Shown one piece after another: positions 7,102 to 10,534 of a stretch of DNA of 10,534 nt; position 1 is the first letter of the stretch; each line of letters starts with the position of its first letter. This stretch comes from Candidatus Cloacimonadota bacterium (GTDB lineage Bacteria; Cloacimonadota; Cloacimonadia; Cloacimonadales; Cloacimonadaceae): contig JAQUJJ010000123.1 in the NCBI GenBank assembly GCA_028681035.1, positions 1 through 10,534 on the forward strand. The letters are read 5' to 3'. The position numbers and the translations under genes are program-made. The notes under the pieces were generated by a model, which did no database searches, was not told where the DNA came from, and saw only the letters and a program-made list of their open reading frames with translations.

Positions 7102-8437
7102 TATCCTCTATTATTGATTCATCTATTACTTCATCGTCAAGAACTTCATTTTCTTCCTCAAAGTCTGGGATTTCAACTTCCCGCACATCAAGCTTGCCTG
7201 TTACAACATCGGAGATGAGACGGGTTTGGAGTTCTTTCAGATAGTCGATCCCCTCAACCAAATTTAACATTTTCGCACCAAATGTGCTGTTAATACTGTG
7301 AATATAGCTAACTATTGCTCTTTGAACTGGCACAGGTGGCGACACTACTCTCTGTGATTTTACTATGCTGCCGGTTACCAAAGGCTGTGCATTGGCATTT
7401 GACAGTCTATTCAGATTCATACATCTTAACTGATGAGACAAATACTCACTATCGTATCCGTTCAATTTAGTGATCCTAAGAGCATTATCGGTAACCCATG
7501 ATGATTCATCAAGTAAGTGGATATTTCCACAGAGAGCTCCGACTCTGCCGATAATTATCTGGTTTCTAGTCGAGTTGAATTCGTCAGTATAGCCCATTAA
7601 TCCATTCCCTCCTATAACTTGGTACTGATACTTATCTGTCCTATCTTGATGTATCTCAGCATTTGTCTTGCCTTCCCCTGATGCGATTCTAATGCTCCAC
7701 TTCAATGGTAATGCTATCCATTCCTCCGGTATCATTCCCAACCAGTCAACCCCGCTGTCTTTGTATTTGGGATAAGGTTTGCCGGTGCGCACATCAATCT
7801 TACCGGTTACAGCATCGTTGATGATTGCTTGCTTAAGCTCTTTGAGTAGTTCGATCTGCTTCTTCTTGATGCGGATATACTTATTGATCAGATGGTTTTT
7901 GTAGTCGAGATAACGGGCTATTTGCTCTTGTTCTTCATAGGGAGGAAGTATGTTGCTTATCAATCGAAAATGTTCAGGTCTCAGACTCCATTGATCAGAG
8001 GTAATCCCGTATGACCACTTTTCGAATACTTTAATCATGCTTGATGATCGAAATAGGTAGTGATAATAATCAGGGCATATATTGATCTTAGGTTTGTGAA
8101 TGATGTAGGCTGGGCTTACTATTCCCTTATACTTGGACACACCAATAGCCCCCTGCCAAGCTCGCATTTTGTTGTAAGCGATATCATTAGGCTCTACTAA
8201 CTTGTACTTACTCTTGTTTAAGTTTGAGGAGTCTTTCTTGCTCGAACTATTTAAAAGTTCTTCTTGAGTAATGATTCCCCTTGAAATAGTTACAGATAGG
8301 AGTTTCTCATTATCCCGCTTGGTAATGTTGCTTTCAGCGAAGAGTGCTCTGTTGGGCTTTGCTAACCAGTGTTTGGGTATTGACGCTATCCAATCTAAAC
8401 CGACATTCTTGTATTCGGGATAAGGTTGTAAGCTCAT
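7082..8437 (-). CDS. hsdS: Type I restriction-modification specificity subunit HsdS
   Basis: HsdS sets the bipartite DNA target of the complex. Its 451 residues show the classic two-fold layout: target recognition domain 1 (about 14-170), a central conserved helical spacer (170-220), target recognition domain 2 (about 225-375) and a second conserved helix (375-420). The repeat is visible in the protein: PYPEYKNVGLDWIASIPKHW at 5-24 matches PYPKYKDSGVDWLGMIPEEW at 221-240, and NDAVTGKIDVR (207-217) matches SDVVTGKLDVR (409-419). The two recognition domains differ from each other, so the target has two different halves; it cannot be read from sequence. The last 30 residues (422-451) are strongly acidic, an unusual tail. 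The ATG at 8437 overlaps the hsdM stop by four bases (ATGA). Only a weak GGGG-type ribosome site precedes it, so coupling to hsdM is likely. A sample in domain 1 is 37% GC, lower than hsdM. Confidence 0.95.
   Translation of the reverse strand: MSLQPYPEYKNVGLDWIASIPKHWLAKPNRALFAESNITKRDNEKLLSVTISRGIITQEELLNSSSKKDSSNLNKSKYKLVEPNDIAYNKMRAWQGAIGVSKYKGIVSPAYIIHKPKINICPDYYHYLFRSSSMIKVFEKWSYGITSDQWSLRPEHFRLISNILPPYEEQEQIARYLDYKNHLINKYIRIKKKQIELLKELKQAIINDAVTGKIDVRTGKPYPKYKDSGVDWLGMIPEEWIALPLKWSIRIASGEGKTNAEIHQDRTDKYQYQVIGGNGLMGYTDEFNSTRNQIIIGRVGALCGNIHLLDESSWVTDNALRITKLNGYDSEYLSHQLRCMNLNRLSNANAQPLVTGSIVKSQRVVSPPVPVQRAIVSYIHSINSTFGAKMLNLVEGIDYLKELQTRLISDVVTGKLDVREVEIPDFEEENEVLDDEVIDESIIEDNEYVRD
7104..7109 (-). 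promoter_or_regulatory. Ribosome binding site deciding the small nuclease start
   Basis: AGAGGA on the - strand lies within the hsdS coding end. It is two bases from the first ATG (7101) and eight from the second (7095), so ribosome spacing favours the second Met and a 249-residue product. Confidence 0.55.
7182..7219 (-). repeat. hsdS conserved-region repeat, C-terminal copy
   Basis: This stretch encodes the SDVVTGKLDVR helix end and is a diverged direct copy of 7788-7825, which encodes NDAVTGKIDVR. Both start with the same ten bases, CGCACATCAA on the + strand. It reflects the two-fold build of HsdS. Confidence 0.7.
7761..7779 (-). repeat. hsdS short direct repeat before recognition domain 2
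   Basis: This 19-base segment differs at one position from 8409-8427. Both encode the Pro-Tyr-Pro-x-Tyr-Lys lead-in to a target recognition domain. Its near identity at DNA level could support domain exchange. Confidence 0.72.
7788..7825 (-). repeat. hsdS conserved-region repeat, central copy
   Basis: This is the central partner of 7182-7219, encoding the end of the spacer helix between the two target recognition domains. Such repeats are known places for recombination between hsdS genes, but no second hsdS lies in this window. Confidence 0.7.
8409..8427 (-). repeat. hsdS short direct repeat before recognition domain 1
   Basis: This is the partner of 7761-7779, matching 18 of 19 bases, near the start of hsdS. 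Recombination between the two copies would delete recognition domain 1 in frame; the spacing (648 bases, a multiple of three) keeps the frame. Confidence 0.72.
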
Positions 8438-10407
8438 TTAATCAATTCCCCAATAATCGTAGATAGAAGTCCATCCCCTTCCTTTTCAAGGGCTTCAATA
8501 TCTTCCACAATATCTTTGATGCTGCGCAATGATGTTGGTTTATAGAAATGCTTGTTAAAACTGATCTCAAAACCGATCTTAGTCTTGCTTTCATCAATCC
8601 AAGCATCAGGGGCATAGGGCAGCACTTCATAAGAGAAAAAACCTTCGATCCCACCTTGATGGAGTAATGGAACTTGTTCTGTATCTCTGAGGTCCGGATC
8701 AGCCTCATATTCCACCACCTTGGCTTTGCCCTTGATCTCATGTAAAAATAGTCCTTTCAGTGGATCAGGTTTTGCGTGGCTACCATATACCTTTTTGATA
8801 ACTGGCATTCCTTCGGGGCTAATCTTTCCTGCATCTTTAAGAGCTTTGATCTCAGCAACTTTGTAAGCTGTTTCAGTATCATTGTCTATCGCTCTTAATG
8901 GCCGTTCCACTGTGATCTTGTAATAGCCAAAGGCTTCATTTGGGAATATTTTGGATTCCTCGGTCTCTTCGAAGCGGGTAAAGACGTTTACGATCTTTTG
9001 GATGTGTTCTTCGGTAAGTTCACAGTTCCTGTCACCAAGATTTTTTCTCAACGGTGTGAACCACTTATTGGCATCAATCAGTTGGATTTTCCCCCTACGG
9101 CGTTCTTCTTTGCGGTTGCTGAGAATCCAGATATAGGTGCTGATGCCCGTATTATAAAAGATGTTGTCGGGAAGCTGCACAATTGCTTCCAGCCAATCAT
9201 TTTCGATGATCCACCTGCGGATATTGCTTTCACCACTACCTGCGTCTCCGGTAAAGAGAGCACTGCCGTTGTGAACTTCAGCTATCCTGCTCCCAAGGGG
9301 AGTATTCTGCTTCATCTTGGAGAGCATGTTCACCAGGAACATCATCTGTCCATCGCTGGAGCGGGTGAGCATTTTGTATTCTGCATCTCCGGCGTGGCTC
9401 ACGATAAAGCGGGCATCGGCAAATTCCTTTTTGCCACCCATCTTTTCCTGATCACCCTTCCAGTCTTTACCGTAGGGGGGATTGGATAGCATGAAATCAA
9501 AGCTTTTGGAAGCAAAGCCATCTCTGGATAGGGTGGAACCATATACGAAGTTCTCGGCTTCGGCACCATCTCCTTTGATCAGCAGGTCTGCTTTGGTGAT
9601 GGCATAGGTTTCGCCATTTACTTCTTGCCCAAAGAGGTGGATGGCTACTTCTTTGCCACGTTCACTGGCTAGGCTGGTAAGCCGATCCTGAGCCACTGTC
9701 AGCATCCCGCCAGTACCGCAAGCGCCATCATAAACCAGGTAGGTGCCGGATTCGATCTTATCCGCTATGGGGGCAAAGATCAGCTCTGCCATCAGGTTTA
9801 CCACATCTCTGGGGGTAAAATGTTCCCCCGCTTCTTCGTTGTTTTCCTCGTTGAATTTGCGGATGAGTTCTTCAAAGATTGTGCCCATAGAATGGTTATC
9901 CAAAGCGGGTTTGAGCTCCCTTCCGGATGCATCACAAATGGGGATCGGTGCCAGATTGATTGTGCTATCCATAAACTGTTCAATCAGAAAACCCAAGACA
10001 TCGGCTTTTACGAGGATAGGGATTTGATTGCGCACATTGAAATGCTCCAGGATGTCCTGCACATTCGGAGAAAAGCCATCCAGATAAGCCTCGAAATCTG
10101 CTTTTAGCTGTTGCTGTTTGGCACGTGCTTTGAGATCTCGCAGGGTAAAGGGAGAGGTATTGAAAAAAGCTTGTTTGGAGGCATTGCAAAGGGCTGCATC
10201 CTGATTGGCGATCCCTGCTGCATCAAGCTGCGCCTTTAGCTTCAAAACATCCTGCTTGGTGGGCTCAAGCAATACATCGAGCCTGCGGATCACCGTCATA
10301 GGCAGGATCACGTCCCGATATTTACCCCGAACATATACGTCTTTGAGCACCGAATCTGCGATACTCCAAATGAAATTAACTATTTGACTGTGTTGGGCTG
10401 TTGTCAC
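8434..10407 (-). CDS. hsdM: Type I restriction-modification DNA methyltransferase subunit HsdM
   Basis: HsdM transfers a methyl group from S-adenosylmethionine to adenine N6 in the target and protects host DNA; with HsdS alone it forms the modification enzyme. The N-terminal helical domain (about 5-150) has the family opening NFIWSIADSVL and VILPMTVIRRLD. GEHFTPRDVV (194-203) leads into the catalytic domain, with the cofactor loop YDGACGTGG (226-234) and catalytic NPPY (309-312), both intact. At 657 residues it is longer than the roughly 500-residue E. coli type; the extra length is C-terminal (about 510-657) and includes a helical end expected to contact HsdS. The start is GTG at 10407, sharing its G with the TAG stop of the upstream gene. 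It is supported by AAGGA seven bases upstream and by the typical position of the family N-terminus. The stop overlaps hsdS by four bases. Confidence 0.97.
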   Translation of the reverse strand: MTTAQHSQIVNFIWSIADSVLKDVYVRGKYRDVILPMTVIRRLDVLLEPTKQDVLKLKAQLDAAGIANQDAALCNASKQAFFNTSPFTLRDLKARAKQQQLKADFEAYLDGFSPNVQDILEHFNVRNQIPILVKADVLGFLIEQFMDSTINLAPIPICDASGRELKPALDNHSMGTIFEELIRKFNEENNEEAGEHFTPRDVVNLMAELIFAPIADKIESGTYLVYDGACGTGGMLTVAQDRLTSLASERGKEVAIHLFGQEVNGETYAITKADLLIKGDGAEAENFVYGSTLSRDGFASKSFDFMLSNPPYGKDWKGDQEKMGGKKEFADARFIVSHAGDAEYKMLTRSSDGQMMFLVNMLSKMKQNTPLGSRIAEVHNGSALFTGDAGSGESNIRRWIIENDWLEAIVQLPDNIFYNTGISTYIWILSNRKEERRRGKIQLIDANKWFTPLRKNLGDRNCELTEEHIQKIVNVFTRFEETEESKIFPNEAFGYYKITVERPLRAIDNDTETAYKVAEIKALKDAGKISPEGMPVIKKVYGSHAKPDPLKGLFLHEIKGKAKVVEYEADPDLRDTEQVPLLHQGGIEGFFSYEVLPYAPDAWIDESKTKIGFEISFNKHFYKPTSLRSIKDIVEDIEALEKEGDGLLSTIIGELIK

Positions 10408-10534
10408 TATGCCTTCCTTTTATCTGTATATTCAAAAGCAACTACCAAGTCCTTCTCAGGATCATAACCTGCAGCTTGTAACGCTTTTCTTGAGTGTCTT
10501 ACCATGTCTGATGCGCTCAAATTACTTTCGGTAA
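10407..10534 (-). CDS. C-terminal end of an unidentified gene upstream of hsdM (partial)
   Basis: On the - strand an open frame enters from the right edge and runs 42 whole codons to TAG at 10409-10407. The visible protein begins TESNLSASDMVRHSRKAL, continues QAAGYDPEKDLVVAFEY and ends TDKRKA. The stop shares its last base with the hsdM GTG (TAGTG), a tight junction like the others in this operon, which argues that it is a real gene and part of the same transcript. A helix followed by GYDP and a short strand (LVVAFEY) can be guessed, but no family is recognised. A small protein or regulator is possible; a Met inside the visible part (MVRHS) could also start a product of only about 33 residues. 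The rest lies outside the window. Confidence 0.6.
   Translation of the reverse strand, partial: TESNLSASDMVRHSRKALQAAGYDPEKDLVVAFEYTDKRKA
10412..10419 (-). promoter_or_regulatory. Ribosome binding site for hsdM
   Basis: AAGGAAGG on the - strand lies four to seven bases before the GTG at 10407, inside the last codons of the upstream gene. It supports the GTG start despite the lack of an ATG nearby. Confidence 0.7.

Noticed and set aside
8998..9489. Open frame of 163 codons on the + strand
   Set aside because: It lies antisense to the catalytic domain of hsdM, whose motifs are intact. The translation has no recognisable domain and reads as a shadow of the real frame.

Overview
The window is bacterial DNA coded almost wall to wall. 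It has no rRNA, tRNA or CRISPR array, and no gene-free stretch longer than a few tens of bases. The organism cannot be named from these genes, because both modules travel widely between bacteria. Base composition is moderate: hand-counted 60-base samples gave 48% GC in the phage gene, 47% in hsdM, 37-43% in hsdS and the nuclease gene, and 33% in the last gene of the defence operon.

Two modules meet tail to tail. On the + strand, bases 1-1330 hold part of a tailed-phage head module: the C-terminal nuclease half of a terminase large subunit, cut by the window edge, joined by a TGATG stop/start overlap to a Mu gpF/SPP1 gp7-type minor head protein. No portal gene lies between them, and no later capsid genes follow.

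On the - strand, bases 1322-10534 hold one continuous operon, read right to left. It starts with the end of an unidentified upstream gene, followed by hsdM (adenine methyltransferase), hsdS (specificity subunit), a small PD-(D/E)XK-like nuclease, hsdR (restriction translocase) and a 680-residue protein with a probable PIN-like nuclease core, a coiled coil and a C-terminal membrane hairpin. Junctions are overlaps of 1, 4, 20 and 4 bases, plus one 24-base gap, so the six genes are probably co-transcribed and in part translationally coupled.

hsdM, hsdS and hsdR make a complete type I restriction-modification system with all expected catalytic motifs intact. The two extra genes are the unusual part. 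The PIN/membrane protein starts on the stop codon of hsdR behind a strong ribosome binding site, suggesting an accessory effector tied to the restriction complex. By analogy with the PrrC anticodon nuclease housed in a type I locus, it could be a back-up RNase that acts when restriction is defeated. That role is inference only. The convergent, slightly overlapping junction with the phage head genes suggests that the defence operon is cargo in a prophage or was inserted into phage remains.
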